Notes under the pieces: model-generated
The model's input: the letters and a program-made list of their open reading frames with translations, nothing else
What the model was told of the DNA's origin: nothing
Database searches by the model: none
NCBI GenBank assembly: GCA_015680685.1
Contig: MNCI01030123.1
Coordinates: 718,078 to 782,077, forward strand
DNA from: Gnetum montanum
Taxonomy: Eukaryota > Streptophyta > Gnetopsida > Gnetales > Gnetaceae
Direction: 5' to 3'
DNA length: 64,000 nt
Part shown: one piece after another, positions 1 to 10,971 of the stretch
How positions within the stretch are numbered: position 1 is the first letter of the stretch
Layout: each line of letters opens with the position of its first letter
Made by a program: the position numbers and the translations under genes

Positions 1-574
1 AAAAAGCATGCTTGAAGCAAACCAGCACAGCATCATAGAATGGAACAATGAAGAAAATTTCAGCCTTTATAACAGAATGCATCTTGCATACGGTAAACAT
101 CACCAACCACAAATATTTTTTCTAGAGCATCTCAAGGTACCATTACTTGTTCCCATTTTGTCCATTGTCATCACTTTTGCACCAAAACTAGATCTGACTT
201 CAGCAATGCCTTGTTTATTTCTAAATGAGAGTGTTCTTTTAGTCGTCCCTATTTGAATCAGTAAAAAAATGGGGCTGTCTTACAGGCTTCACTCTCACCT
301 GATACTTAACATTAAAGGTGAATGTGTGCACATTTAGCTTTGGATCATGTAGCTCTTGCCCACAGACAAAACTTCTCAAATTAACAACAAGTCAAGGCCA
401 TTGGAGATGGAGCAAATGAATTTGAACATATCTAAATTGCACTACAAGGGCTAACACTACAGCTGCAACCATTGTAAAACATGGTTTACAGCCCTTGCTC
501 AGAAACCACGTATCCACAACACATTCTACCTGCACACCTGCACTTAGCTACAACATTTGTGGTACATTATCCCA
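1..574. other. Intergenic / possible 3' region of a minus-strand gene
   Basis: No recognisable domain on either strand. The 82-codon plus-strand frame at 8-256 has no features I can tie to a family. On the minus strand an AATAAA lies at 219-214, about 360 bases beyond the stop of the exon at 575-692, and could serve as its polyadenylation signal. Confidence 0.35.
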
Positions 575-692
575 TCAGCCTGTCATGGCCTGCACCTCAG
601 CCTCTTTGATAACCGCAGCTGCCACCCTAGTTGCCAGGAAAATGGCTTGAAATTTCATGGCCATTGGCATGTTGGGCTTGCATAGTGTAAAA
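575..692 (-). CDS. Probable terminal exon of an unrecognised minus-strand gene
   Basis: Seen: on the minus strand a good acceptor (TTTACAG, ending at 693) is followed by one open frame of about 38 codons ending in TGA at 577-575. It reads FTLCKPNMPMAMKF..., then an Ala/Val-rich, helix-like tail AIFLATRVAAAVIKEAEVQ. Composition is protein-like, unlike the surrounding AT-rich frames. Inference: it is the last exon of a gene whose other pieces are the splice-bracketed segments at 2.1-5.3 kb. I recognise no family. It could instead be a chance frame; transcript evidence would decide. Confidence 0.4.
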
Positions 693-2090
693 CTGTAAAT
701 CATACATATTATACAGAAAAAGGGTTGAAAAAATAATCCCAATTTCTACACTTCAGCCCTTTACTCGTCCATATGTAAACCTCTATATCCATGTCTATCC
801 CATTAGTTCCACTGTTTTTATTAAATATCAAGGACTCTTATGGGCAACAACTGAAGAGCTCCTGCTTTTATTCCTAAGTTTTCCTGTAGCAAGCTCCTTT
901 TTAACATACACAATAAACAGTAAGTTGAATTTTGTAGCAAAAGCCATAATCCATTAAAATTCACACATCTAGCACAATCGTTTGACTAGCATGATCCAAT
1001 AATTCTGTGCGTAGACCATGTTTCAATCAGATTATATATATGATCACTTTTTAGGACTATGCCATGTCTGTAGCCCAATCATGTTGTTAATGTTTATTTT
1101 ATGAGTCAATATTGCACTTAATCTACAATAGTTCTTGTGAGCCACTCTACAACTTACACTTCAGGAATTCAAGATCGTGCTAAATAGGCATCAATTTGTG
1201 CCTTCTCTCATTCAAAAATGAACATATACCAAAGAGGCAACAAAGATGTTCCAAAATCAACAAGATCACATATAAAATAACATAATTAGGATTAACCACA
1301 TGTCCAGTCTTATATCCCAAAATGTTCCTAGAAGCAGAAAATCTCCTACATCTTTGCCACTAAACTTCCAAGAGACTTGGTAGCTCTATAGATTCACCAC
1401 AGTTCATATCATATTTATAAAAGAAGTAGTTGTGTTTGTGGATCAAAGACTACTTCCCATGGTTCAGGGGCAATAGAGCCTAGAGGTGCATTAGGCATTC
1501 TAGGATATTATCCTAATCACTAGCAAAGCAAATCTATGAGGTATACCTTACTAGGATTCAAGATGAATACTAAGATGATAACTCAGTGTGTCTAATACCA
1601 ACTACAAGCTAGCAAAATCTTGAGGGTTTCACTTAGTGTATTATGTATCTTCGCATAGCAATTGCTTGTGGCCTAAAATGAGATTGTTGGCATAGACATG
1701 CTTGACAGACATACATATTGTGTTCTAGATACCTATTGATAACTTGTCATAAATGCAAGTTGTCAAAAGGTACTACAATATATTCCATTTACAGGTAACC
1801 ATCAAAGACAACCCCCTAAGGACTTTGTGTGGTGTTGTAGGATGCTCTATAATAACTTTGACACTTGTTATCAAAGCCTAGGTTCTAACCCAACTCCAAC
1901 ACTAAATTGTTGATTCATGAGCACAATTAGGTGGAATAGCCACCATGGAAAGCATTTTGAATGAACCCTATAAGATTGAGAATTCATAAGCCATTCCAAA
2001 TCAAGTGGACCCTTCCCACAATGCCTTTGTGGATGAACATAGCAATGACAAGGCACTGGACTTCAAAACAATTATGGGCTAAGGTCACCA
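693..2090. other. AT-rich stretch, no gene seen
   Basis: Both strands carry only short frames. The two opposed 60-codon frames near 1871-2143 overlap each other and show no family features. If the exons on either side belong to one gene, this would be intron. Confidence 0.4.
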
Positions 2091-3060
2091 AAAAGGACAC
2101 CAAATTTTGTTATCAATATAAACATATTTATCCAAAAGTATAATAAAATATATGAAAGAATACGTACCAAGGGTGATAGACCCCTGGTTAGCTACTGAAG
2201 GGTTTACGTTGGTTAGTTGTTGTCCACAAATTGAAGCCTTATTCTTTCCTCAAGTACTTTATTTCCCCTAGAACACAATGAGTTTTCACATGCCTCACAA
2301 CTTGAACTCGCTACATGAAACAAAAACAGGAAAAAAGAAAGAAAGAAAAGTTCTTATTGAAGTGATAGTAGGATCACAATGTATAATTAGCCTTCAGTAA
2401 TCATACATCTTTATCATCAAATAGTACTTGAATTTTACACCGCACTCAAACATTAAATGAAAATCATTTAATATATACATACACACAAATCAGGAATAGA
2501 GAAATAGAAACAAATTACTTATTGAAGGCTCCAAACAACTCGATAAGATTTGTAAAAGAAAACATGATCACTTATTAACTCTCTACACACTTTTAAAGCC
2601 TTACACAATTAACAAGTAAACATGGAAATCAAAACATGCAGTTAAAATGACTTCCTTCTTAGTTCCTATCAGGAAGTAATGGATATATGTATAGCAAAAA
2701 TGGATCATAGACATAACTTATCTAGGTCCATAGCCAACAAAGAAAAGACAATTTTCAGAATCTTAATATATGTTCTACATTAACAATTAAGCTTTTTGAT
2801 TCGCAAAAAATTTTATTTAAAAAAAAAAGAAAAAGGTTCAAACTTACATGATCTCCTTGTTGTAGGCCTTACAATCACATTATTTTCATGATCCCAATCA
2901 CAACCAAGATCACAGAAAATTTATTTTATCAATGCTATTTTATAAAAATGACCTTTGACATAGAAATGGTCACAAACGACCAACATTTCTCTTTTGGTGC
3001 TTTATTCTTGAAACTGTTTGGAATTATCTACAATGCTGATTATGTGGATTCCTAAAAAAA
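2091..3060 (-). other. Splice-bracketed microexon unit, copy A of the left segment
   Basis: Seen on the minus strand: a 27-base piece at 2194-2168 lies between TTCAG and GTACGT, and a 20-base piece at 2867-2848 between TGTAAG and GTAAGT. Both, with 300-900 bases of flanking sequence, recur in diverged form at 21.6-22.3 kb. Examples are the block around 2275-2400 (CACAATGAGTTTT, ATAGTAGGATCAC) and the block around 2678-3050 (ATGGATATATGTATAGCAAAA). Inference: duplicated exon-intron units of a minus-strand gene. Exon lengths are not consistently multiples of three, so coding use is unproven. Confidence 0.4.
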
Positions 3061-4104
3061 AAAGGATGACAATAAACACTAGTTTAGCTATATATTTATG
3101 ATACAAATCTATTATTTGGCCGAGAAAATTTTTTATATTTTTTAAATTAATAAAATATCAAATTGATTCACTGAGAATGGACTTTCAAATTGAAAAACAA
3201 AAATCAAAACCAATGCATGTTGTTCAATGATAATTCTAGTGAAAACGTTTAGTGCTTTACTCGACTTTATGAAAAAAAAAATATTTACTTCTTGGGATAA
3301 AGTCCAAGTAGCAAAGTAGTTAGCCTCTCAACAAAAGTCTAAACCAAAATAATAATCCCCATGAAAATGTTCATCTCTTAGTCCAACATTATGACATAAT
3401 TATTTCTTTACAGCAACAAAGTCCAGCCCACTAGGGTTTGGCCTCTCAGCCAAAAAGCTCCTTCTTAGCTATTATAACAATAGCAAATAACCATGACCAG
3501 AAGAGCTCTCCTCACCATTACGACAATAAAATTACTTTACCATGACTAACAAGGACTCTCTTGGATAAGGCTAATAGTTGGCCTCTTAGCCAAAATATTT
3601 ATCCATAACAATGTTAAGAATTAATCATTAATATGAATATGCCCAAGGTGATAGACCACTAGCTAGCTACTATACTACTTATGATGGTTGGTGGTTGTCC
3701 ATTAATTGAACCTTTATTCTTTCCTCAACTACTTTGTTTCTCCTACAACACAATGAATTTTCATGACTCACGCTTGAACTTGTTACATGGAACAAAAATC
3801 GAGAGAAAAGAAAAAAGAAAAATTCTCACTAAAATGATAGATTGATAGTAGCCTCCTTATGTATGATTAGCCTTCAGTCATTGTACATTTGTATCCTCAA
3901 ATAGACTGATAGGTTTGAATGTTTTCTAGGATAGATCATTGTTACATCCACACAATGCTTTGATAGAATATAGGTAATAATACAACAAACATAGGCAACT
4001 CAAACTTTACAACCCATTACTTTGTACTTACCAGCTCTCCTATACTCCCATTAATTCATTGTATCAATTCTTGCAAATATTTTAGTTCTCTCTCTAATCG
4101 TTCC
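3061..4104 (-). other. Second, decayed microexon unit
   Basis: The same order of blocks recurs about 1.48 kb further on: the microexon equivalent lies at 3643-3672 and the CACAATGA and ATAGTAG blocks at about 3750-3850. Here the donor has changed from GTACGT to GGCATA, so the GT is lost. From about 3240 to 3600 several lines repeat 'gcctctyagcc(a)aaa', a short local repeat. No intact reading frame. Confidence 0.35.
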
Positions 4105-4221
4105 ATGGGTTTTTCAACACTTGAGAGTCACCCTAGGGCGCATCAAAGCATTCCATGGCCCCCGAACCATGGGGAGAGCCTAGGAGAACCACCACCTTGG
4201 GACATTTCTCACAATCCTCCC
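4105..4221 (+). repeat. Detached 117-bp fragment of the 1.53-kb tandem unit
   Basis: The segment from 'atgggttttt' to 'cacaatcctccc' matches the part of the array unit seen at 6172-6290, 7967-8075, 12388-12505 and 13920-14035, with only scattered changes. It stands alone 1.5 kb before the array proper, separated by non-homologous sequence, so it is either an early dispersed copy or the remnant of a once longer array. Confidence 0.8.
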
Positions 4222-4520
4222 AATAAACACAGTATATTAAAGGGTCATCACATGGAGGCTCAATGCTCATCCTTCCAAAGTGAGGTACCAAGAGGGTCAA
4301 TGGATGAGTGAAAGCTTATGAATTTTTTTTTTTTAAAAAAAGTGTAGAACATAGTCAGAAATCCCATAAAAAGTAGAAACTGCATTCTACATAAGAGTGA
4401 TGAAGAAAGATGCTGCTCTTTAAACCTAAACAAGAATTGGGTAAAAAGTGGGAAAAAAAAGCCATCAAATAAAAATGCACATTGACGTCAGTTTCCACAC
4501 ATGAGAATTAGAAAACATAC

Positions 4521-4740
4521 CTAAGACTCTAGCCTCGTATGGACTTTTTTGCTCGAGAATTTTAAAAAAGCTTTTAGTAAAAAAATGGCAAAGGCCAAAT
4601 TATAACCATACAGAAAAAAAAAAGACTCTAGTTTTCTGCCCTTTGGCTTGCTCACACATTTAAGTGGGTAGAACCACATATACCATCTTCTTTCTTCATG
4701 AGCTGAGCTTGCATCATTTTTATAGACAAAACATATCAAG
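4521..4740 (-). other. Exon-like segment with donor; paralogue of 24.44-24.62 kb
   Basis: On the minus strand this segment ends in AGTCTTAG followed by GTATGT (donor at 4520-4519). It aligns along its length with the segment at 24436-24620, which ends in AGCCTAAG/GTATGT. The copies share a short peptide pattern, SAHEERRW here and SAKEENRW there. The frame here stays open for 72 codons, but its Phe-rich stretch is read from a poly-T tract and may be intronic. It supports a segmental duplication linking the two ends of the 1.53-kb array. Confidence 0.45.
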
Positions 4741-4989
4741 CTTCATTGGAGATTGTCTTTCATGTAAAAACAAAGATAGTTTGTCTTTCATTGGCAATCA
4801 GTAGCCCTTCTAGCAAACAAATTGGAGGAAAACATTCTGTTTTGAGGTATTTTCCTTACCCTTCCTAATGCTGGTAGGTTAGTTGCTTTAACATTCTTCA
4901 CCAAAAAAATTTCAGAAGTAACTGCCATGGTGAATTCCCCACCAGACAGATATCCTTTATCCAACAAATTTTCATGATGATAATGTCTT

Positions 4990-5327
4990 ACTAATGTGGT
5001 GCTTCCTCAAAAGAATTCTTCAAGTCTTTGCTGTTGTCAAATCTGTTTCAATGTTTTCATCAACATCCATAGACTTGTCATTTATTGGCTCAAGAAAAGG
5101 CTGATAGTCATAATCGTTGTTGTTTTGTACCATGGATGCCTCTTAAAAGGTCTGACACTCGGAGAGTCATTCAGTTTCATGGCATTCATAATATTTAAAT
5201 CCATTCCAGATTTTTCTTTGATAAACTTAGAACTCGATGTACTCAAAATGCAAACATTGTTTTCTACTGTCATTAGAGACATGCTAAGTTCCATGGAAAT
5301 TTCCTTGCCTATTCTTATGATGGGCAA
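4990..5327 (-). pseudogene. Broken protein-coding exon, unrecognised family
   Basis: The minus-strand frame 5327-5082 reads as a Ser/Asn-rich protein segment containing SSSKFIKEKSGMDLN and SVRPFKRHPWY. It then runs off into a short tail. The better continuation lies in another frame and begins VQNNNDYDYQPFLEPINDKS, then an acidic DVDENIETD, ending at a TGA at 5022-5020. A candidate donor GTAAGA lies at 4991-4990. Inference: one exon with a single frameshift, so a decayed or mis-assembled gene piece belonging with the other minus-strand pieces. No family recognised. Confidence 0.4.
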
Positions 5328-5745
5328 TTTCCTTGCCTATTCTAGTAGTGCACTATTTTTGAAAAGATTTCTGTCACTCAGAACCAATTTTCAAGATTAG
5401 AGATTACGATTAGGAATTTGTGGGCAGCTAGCACCACATGACAGATGGCTAAAGTTTGATGGAAATAGTTTTGCCAAAAGATGAATAACACTGGTCTGGG
5501 ATAAACCAATTGCAGGGACAGTTTATCATTTGGGGGACAAACTATAGCATACATACCCTAGTACATATAGTAAAACACAATAAGCATAGCAATTTCTCAC
5601 TGAAATTTCTCCTCTTTATGTATCATTATTTCTCTATTCAGTATGTTTCCATGCAATATGGTACATAGTTTGGTTTCAAATGAGCTTGTAGTAAAAAAAG
5701 CTGGGGTGTAACAATGTTGCCCCGACGTTGTCCGGCACCCCAAGG
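5328..5745. other. Left flank of the 1.53-kb array
   Basis: No gene seen. The last 45 bases before the array (5701-5745) are GC-rich and carry an imperfect inverted pair, CTGGGGTG near 5701 and CACCCCAAGG near 5737. This sequence is absent upstream of the other units, so it marks the array edge. Confidence 0.4.
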
Positions 5746-8231
5746 AATTCCCTAAGATCGAATGGATCTGGCGTGGAAGACCTAGGGAATACACCTCAAG
5801 CCAGCAACTCAAGAGTGAGTGCAAGTAGCAACACAGCTTCTTAATATGTACGTACGGCAACGCACCTCACGGAGGTTAACTCCAAACGAGGACCAAGCAA
5901 ACAAGCACACAAGCAACCCTATAGACAACATCAGTCGAAGGGGGAACGATTCATCTACAAAGAAAGGTGCCTCAGCCCCAGATCCCTCACGATCTGGTAC
6001 AAGGTGAGGCTTGGCACCGCACCAAAACTATCCAGTCCTGGCTGCCTACATATCTACGACCACCGTAGAATCAGGGCCATGTAGTTCTCCACAGTGAGGG
6101 TAGAATGAAGAGAACTTAAGAGAGAGTTACAACAAGAGAGTGTCCTACTGCTAGCTTGGTACCCCCAAGCTTGGATGGGTTTTTTAACACTTGAGAGTCA
6201 CCCTAGGACACCTCAAAGCGTTCCATGGCCCCTGAACCATGGGGAGAGCCTAGGAGAACCACCACCTTGGGACATTTCTCACAATCCCCCTCCCCCCCCC
6301 ACAAAGAAGCAACATCCTCAGAGCGGAGCCTAGGATAGCTTCGAGAGTACACTTCAAGTATGGGTTTGGAACTCCGTCAACTCATCTGACACCAAGCTTA
6401 AAGGAAGATACCAACCCCAACACCTAATATGTCTTTCCATCCAATGCCTTGCATGAAACGCAAACGGCACTTGGAGGAATCCCAAAGACTTCCCAATTCT
6501 GTGACAAGTGGAAGTAGTCCAACCCAAAGGGGCCAACATCTCTAAGGCATCCCCTAGATTTGTCCCTTCTTATGTCTACAGACTTAACTTCTTGCATAGA
6601 CCCATACCTATGAAAGAAGATAGCTCTTCTTCCNTGTCAACTCATCTGACACCAAGCTTAAAGGAAGATACCAACCCCAACACCTAATATGTCTTTCCAT
6701 CCAATGCCTTGCATGAAACGCAAACGGCACTTGGAGGAATCCCAAAGACTTCCCAACTCTGTGACAAGTGGAAGTAGTCCAACCCAAAGGGGCCAACATC
6801 TCTAAGGCATCCCCTAGATTTGTCCCTTCTTAGGTCTACAGACTTAACTTCTTGCATAGACCCATACCTATGAAAGACGATAGCTCTTCTTCCACAAGTG
6901 CAACCGAGTTCCTCTGTGAATGGCATCTCAGCACTCATTGTTTTTCTTGATTTTTTTTAAGAGCTCACCAGGGCCACTACCTATGGTGATGGACTTGGGA
7001 ACATCAAACCGAGAGGGAGAACATGCTCCAAAAGAGCCATGTCTCCGCAACCAACTCATGCTTGCTAGAACTGCATGTTTTGCTACTCGCATCAAGACCC
7101 ATGGGGTCTCACCTGTGCAACCATCTAAGCACCGATTCCACGTGCATCTGTACCATGCACATTTTCCTCATCATGTTTGCTCAAGTTGGTATGAAGGGAG
7201 TCAAGTGTGCTCTCCGTTCCGAACAAGGTACAAGGGCAGATGTTTTGTGCTTGACCTTGTCGTCCGTAGACACACCAGCATTGCATTCCTCAATTCACCA
7301 TCCAACAATATTCCATTGCCACAAAAGGAGAGAAGATCCAAAATTTGTTTGAAAAACTTCTCCAAGAGGCTATCATAACAAACAAGCCCCAATTATCATC
7401 AACACATTTTGCGATTGTTCAACATTGAGAATGCCTACTCCAATGTTCGAACAAGTGGAGGGTATGTTGGGTAGCCAACCCCAAGACAATCCTCCATTGA
7501 TAAGTCTCATGTCAACCACAAACATCATCGATTTCAATTCCCTAAGATCCAATGGATCTGGGGCGGAAGACCTGGGGAATACACCTCAAGCAAACAACTC
7601 AAGAGTGAGTGCAAGCAGCAACCCAGCTTCTTAATATGTACGTATGGAAACACACCTCACGGAGGTTAACTCCAAACGAGGACCAAGCAAACAAGCATAC
7701 AAGCAACCCTATAGACAACTTTGTGGAAAGGGGAACAATGCATCTACAAGGAAAGGTGCCTCACCCCCAGATCAATCATGATTTGGTACAAGGTGAGGCT
7801 TGGCACCGCACCAAAACTATCCAGTCCTGGCTGCCTACATATCTACAACCACCGTAGAATCGGGGCCATGTAGTTCTCCACGATGAGGGTAGAATTAAGA
7901 GGACTTAAGAGAGAGTTACAACAAAAGAGTGTCTTGTTGCTAGCTTGGTACCCCCAAGCCGGGATGGGTTTTCTAACACTTGAGAGTCACCCTAGAGTGC
8001 CTCAAAGTGTTCCATGGCCCTTGAACCATGGGGAGAGCCCAGGAGAACCACCACCCTAGGACATCTCTCGCAATCCTCCCTCACACAAAGAAGCGATGTC
8101 CTCTGAGCAGAGCCTAGGATAGCTTTGAGAGTACACTTCAAGTATGGGTTTGGAACTCCGTCAACTCTAGGGATCCATCAACTCATCTGACGCCAAGCTT
8201 GAAGGAAGATACCAACCCCAACACCTAATAT
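5746..8231 (+). repeat. Tandem array of a ~1.53-kb unit, left block (units 1 and 2a)
   Basis: Using 'aattccctaagatc' as unit start, unit 1 begins at 5746 and unit 2 at 7536. The apparent spacing of 1790 bases falls to 1530 after removing a 260-base duplication at the N at 6634. Unit 2 is cut at 8231 after 'ccaacacctaatatgt', where unrelated sequence begins. Units differ by scattered substitutions and are not yet homogenised. Each holds several medium frames on both strands; none matches a family I know. Confidence 0.9.
6376..6895. other. 260-base duplication around a single N (assembly artefact)
   Basis: The sequence from 6376 onward repeats from 6636 almost base for base, split by the single N at 6634. 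Other units carry this segment once. The most economical reading is two overlapping contig ends joined without merging, not a biological duplication. Confidence 0.8.
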
Positions 8232-9158
8232 GTAACGAACTAGTTTTCCTTAAGTTTTTGTGTTAACAATTGTAATAGTCATTCTATGTGTTTGTGTGCA
8301 TGTTTTGTTGACAACTTGTGTGTGCTCTATTTGGACCATGATAGAAATGGCTAATTGGAATAGTAATAAGTTTGTTAACTAGATTTTTATATGTATTATG
8401 ATTCAATGTTTAAATACTTTATGCATAAGAAATATGATTTAAAATACATGTTGGGAATGTTTTAAAATAATAATAAATAATATATGGGAAAACAAAATAT
8501 TTTATGTTCTATTTCAAATAGAGATGCTAAGAAACAAAAGAAAAACAGAGGACAATACTCTAACGTGTGCCTCAGGAGCTAAAACAGGTATGTTGAGATT
8601 CAAAAGAATGCTCATATTGAGGAACTTGACCTATGAATCAAGTTGGAGGAACCTTTCCCATGAATCAGGGATATTGTGTGTAGATACTGTAGCTTTATAT
8701 TTTATTTTATTTTGTGCATTGCTCTTTTTAGTTTAAAATAGTAGAGTATAAGTACCCTCTCCATTGCTGTAGAAAGGTCACGTGATGACCTTTTAGGGAT
8801 CGTAAGACGATGGAAAAACTCATATCGTTGATGACCTGAAAAAGAAGGTGCCTTATTTGATTATGTATCTTGAACTGCCCTTATCATGAATCTATTTGAA
8901 AACTCTTTCCTTGCATCTTATGACAATTCCGAATGATAAAGAGATTGATATTATGTTGGAATGTTCAAGAGGAATTGAACTTGAGATCTAGCAAAATCTA
9001 AATTCTAAAATATCAAAAATGGTTAATTTAGGAATTGAACCTGCAACCTGTAAATATACATATTTTATTGATTTTATTATAGTGATCATGAAGAGAATTG
9101 AACTCGTGACCCGTTGCTGAAAAGAGAGAGAGAGAGAGATAGCTTTAAAAAAAATACG
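8232..9158. other. AT-rich insert interrupting array unit 2
   Basis: Homology to the array stops abruptly at 8231 and does not return until 11817, beyond the gap. No coding domain is visible. Three near-copies of 'gaattgaac' followed by a 'ctcgtgacc'-like string sit at 8972, 9032 and 9095, about 60 bases apart. In reverse complement they resemble a tRNA T-arm / Pol III B-box, but no A-box or full tRNA fold is visible. Confidence 0.4.
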
Positions 9159-9332
9159 AACAGTTCCCAACTAGTTAGTTACAAGAAACCAAAGAAAAGA
9201 ATAAAAACAATCCCCAACTAGTTAGTTACAAGAAACCAAAGAAAAGCATATGAACAGTCCCCAACAAGTTAGTTACAAGAAACCAAACAAAAGAATATGA
9301 ACAGCCCTCAACAGGTCAGTTACAAGAAACCA
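9159..9332 (+). repeat. 47-bp tandem repeat, about 3.7 copies
   Basis: Copies begin at 9159, 9206, 9253 and 9300, exactly 47 bases apart, with core 'ccccaactagttagttac' followed by 'aagaaaccaaa'. They lie just upstream of the LINE reading frame, next to (GA)n tracts at 9123-9139 and 9363-9384, and may be the element's 5' untranslated repeats. Confidence 0.85.
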
Positions 9333-9403
9333 TTCATTATCCCTTATTCCACCTACAAATAGGAAGAGGGAGAGAGAGAGAGAGGGAGAAATTTGAGAGA
9401 AGA

Positions 9404-10203
9404 ATGGGCCATTGGGCAAATCAATTCCTGAGCCGCAAAGGACACCTGCTTGTGGCAACGGGGATCCTCATGGCAATCGCCCGATTCATGGCGGCCGTTG
9501 CCACCCCCCCTAGCACCATCATCAATGAAATTAACATGCTGGTCCGTAGCTTCATCTGGGAGGGGGGCAAAGGGGGGGGCAAGATCCACTTGGTCAGTTG
9601 AGAGCGGGTAGCGCACCCCCGGAACTCGGGTGGATTGGGCATCACGTCCTTCGAGGACGAACTGATGCTGGGACAGCAACGGTTGGTGCTTCGGTTTACG
9701 CACCCGCACGGAGAACTGATCCAGTGGATCTGCATCATGAATGCAAAATATCTGTGTTGCAAGGCGGGGGTGCGATATTCTAGGCCCTGGTAGGTGCTGT
9801 GCCGACACCCGCATGTGATGCAGGCCCATGGGTGGTTGGGTCTCGAGCCGCACACCCTGCTGGCTGCCAAGTACCCCCAAATTGCCAGCTGGCAGCAAAT
9901 CTGGAAGAGGCGGCTACCCGAGAAAATAAAGATATTCCTCTAGCTGGTTCGATGGGACGCGCTACCTATGCAAGCTCTCTTGTGTCGGCGCGGGATCATG
10001 CAGCACAACACCTGTCCCAAATGCAGCGCGACAGCAGAGACAGTCTAGCACTTCGTGTACGACTGTGTGTACATGCGCGCCATGTGGCGCACGGCAGCAG
10101 TGACCCCCCCGATGCGCCTCACCGGCGATTCTTGGGCCACGCTACTTTTATGGGTAGCGTGGAAAGCAAAAAATCACACTATTTTTCTGTAGAAACGGCT
10201 CAC
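9404..10203 (+). pseudogene. LINE reverse transcriptase C-terminal part with zf-RVT domain, inactivated
   Basis: One frame carries the plant non-LTR retrotransposon pattern downstream of the RT core: GGKIHLVS(W)ERVAHP..GGLGI at about 9575-9640. A zf-RVT-like domain follows at about 9890-10100, IWKRRLPEKIKIFL(W)LV, then CPKCSATAET..HFVYDC. Stops at 9599, 9791, 9941, 10046 and 10190 are all in this frame. Those at conserved Trp (9599, 9941) and Gln-like positions are single C-to-T or G-to-A changes, as methylation decay gives. The EN domain and RT catalytic core are missing, so the copy is 5' truncated. It is clearly richer in G+C than its surroundings. Confidence 0.85.
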
Positions 10204-10971
10204 CCCCTCCCCCGCAGCTGGTTCTCCAGGCTCTCCATGCATGGAAAGAAATCGAGGCAACGATGGGAATCACACCTACATTTGAGCCAGACTGTGTCGC
10301 GTTTCAGGAGGATGAGGAACTCTGGCAGATGGTGACACAATGTGGTTGGTGTGACCCTCTATAGCGGTTGGTCAAGGACCCAGATTTGGCAGACGACGCA
10401 TTCTTCTCCAATTGGGCTGACAACCGCACCTTTTTCCGAGGGCGCAAGATTCTGGTCACCGAGTCCTCAATCACCAGTTGTCTGGGGGCCCAAATCACTG
10501 GTGAGGTCATCCTGCCGTCCACCCGCAGTCTGCAGGACGTAGAACTGTTTTTCAATGGGCCCATGCCACAAACAAGGAGCCAACAGGTGCCCAGATCTTC
10601 TCTGCCCCATCTCTGGGCCTGGGCAGTAGATCTGGTGGACAAATTTTTTGTCCAATCTAGCAACGGTTCCAAGCTCCAAGGCCTACACTTTGCTTTTCTG
10701 CGTTGTCTGAAGTTAGGTCGCCAAGTCAACCTCCCCCGCTTTTTCTTGGAGGCCTTCCTGCTCAAACGACGCGGCCGCCATTCTGGGTTAATTCTTGCCT
10801 TGTGGCGGGGGGTAGCACCTGTTGTCTTCTGCCCACCCCCCGGCCCGCAAGGGGCCCCCCCGAATAGCCCCCTGCTGCAGGCCCCCAAGGCCCTGCAGTC
10901 TCGCCCGGCCAAGGGAGCCGCTGGTCCCTTTGGGCTTCAACCTTTACACGGGGCCGACGGACCCAATAGGA
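10204..10971 (+). CDS. Long C-terminal extension of the LINE frame, partial
   Basis: After a frame slip in the C-rich tract at 10190-10215 an open frame runs from PPPPQLVLQALHAWKEIEA to the gap, with one stop (TAG at 10362-10364, a likely former CAG). It contains FFSNWADNRTFFRGRKI, LPSTRSLQDVELFFNGP and LHFAFLRCLKLGRQ, then a Pro/Gly-rich tail. Base composition matches the zf-RVT part. It is either a real C-terminal extension of this LINE or the start of an abutting transposon ORF of the plant transposon-protein type. The right end is lost in the N run. Confidence 0.5.

Noticed and set aside
4700-4740. CTATAAAAATG on the minus strand as a second TATA box for a left gene copy
   Set aside because: It lies inside the exon-like paralogous segment, where a promoter is not expected.
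5701-5745. Transposon terminal inverted repeat at the array edge
   Set aside because: The inverted pair is short, and no matching end exists at 17145.
6354-6938. Minus-strand frames of 60-105 codons repeated in each array unit
   Set aside because: They recur because the unit recurs, overlap the plus-strand frames, have variable ends and show no family motif.
9353-9898. 181-codon minus-strand frame across the LINE
   Set aside because: It is the antisense shadow of the GC-rich RT frame, which has clear LINE motifs.
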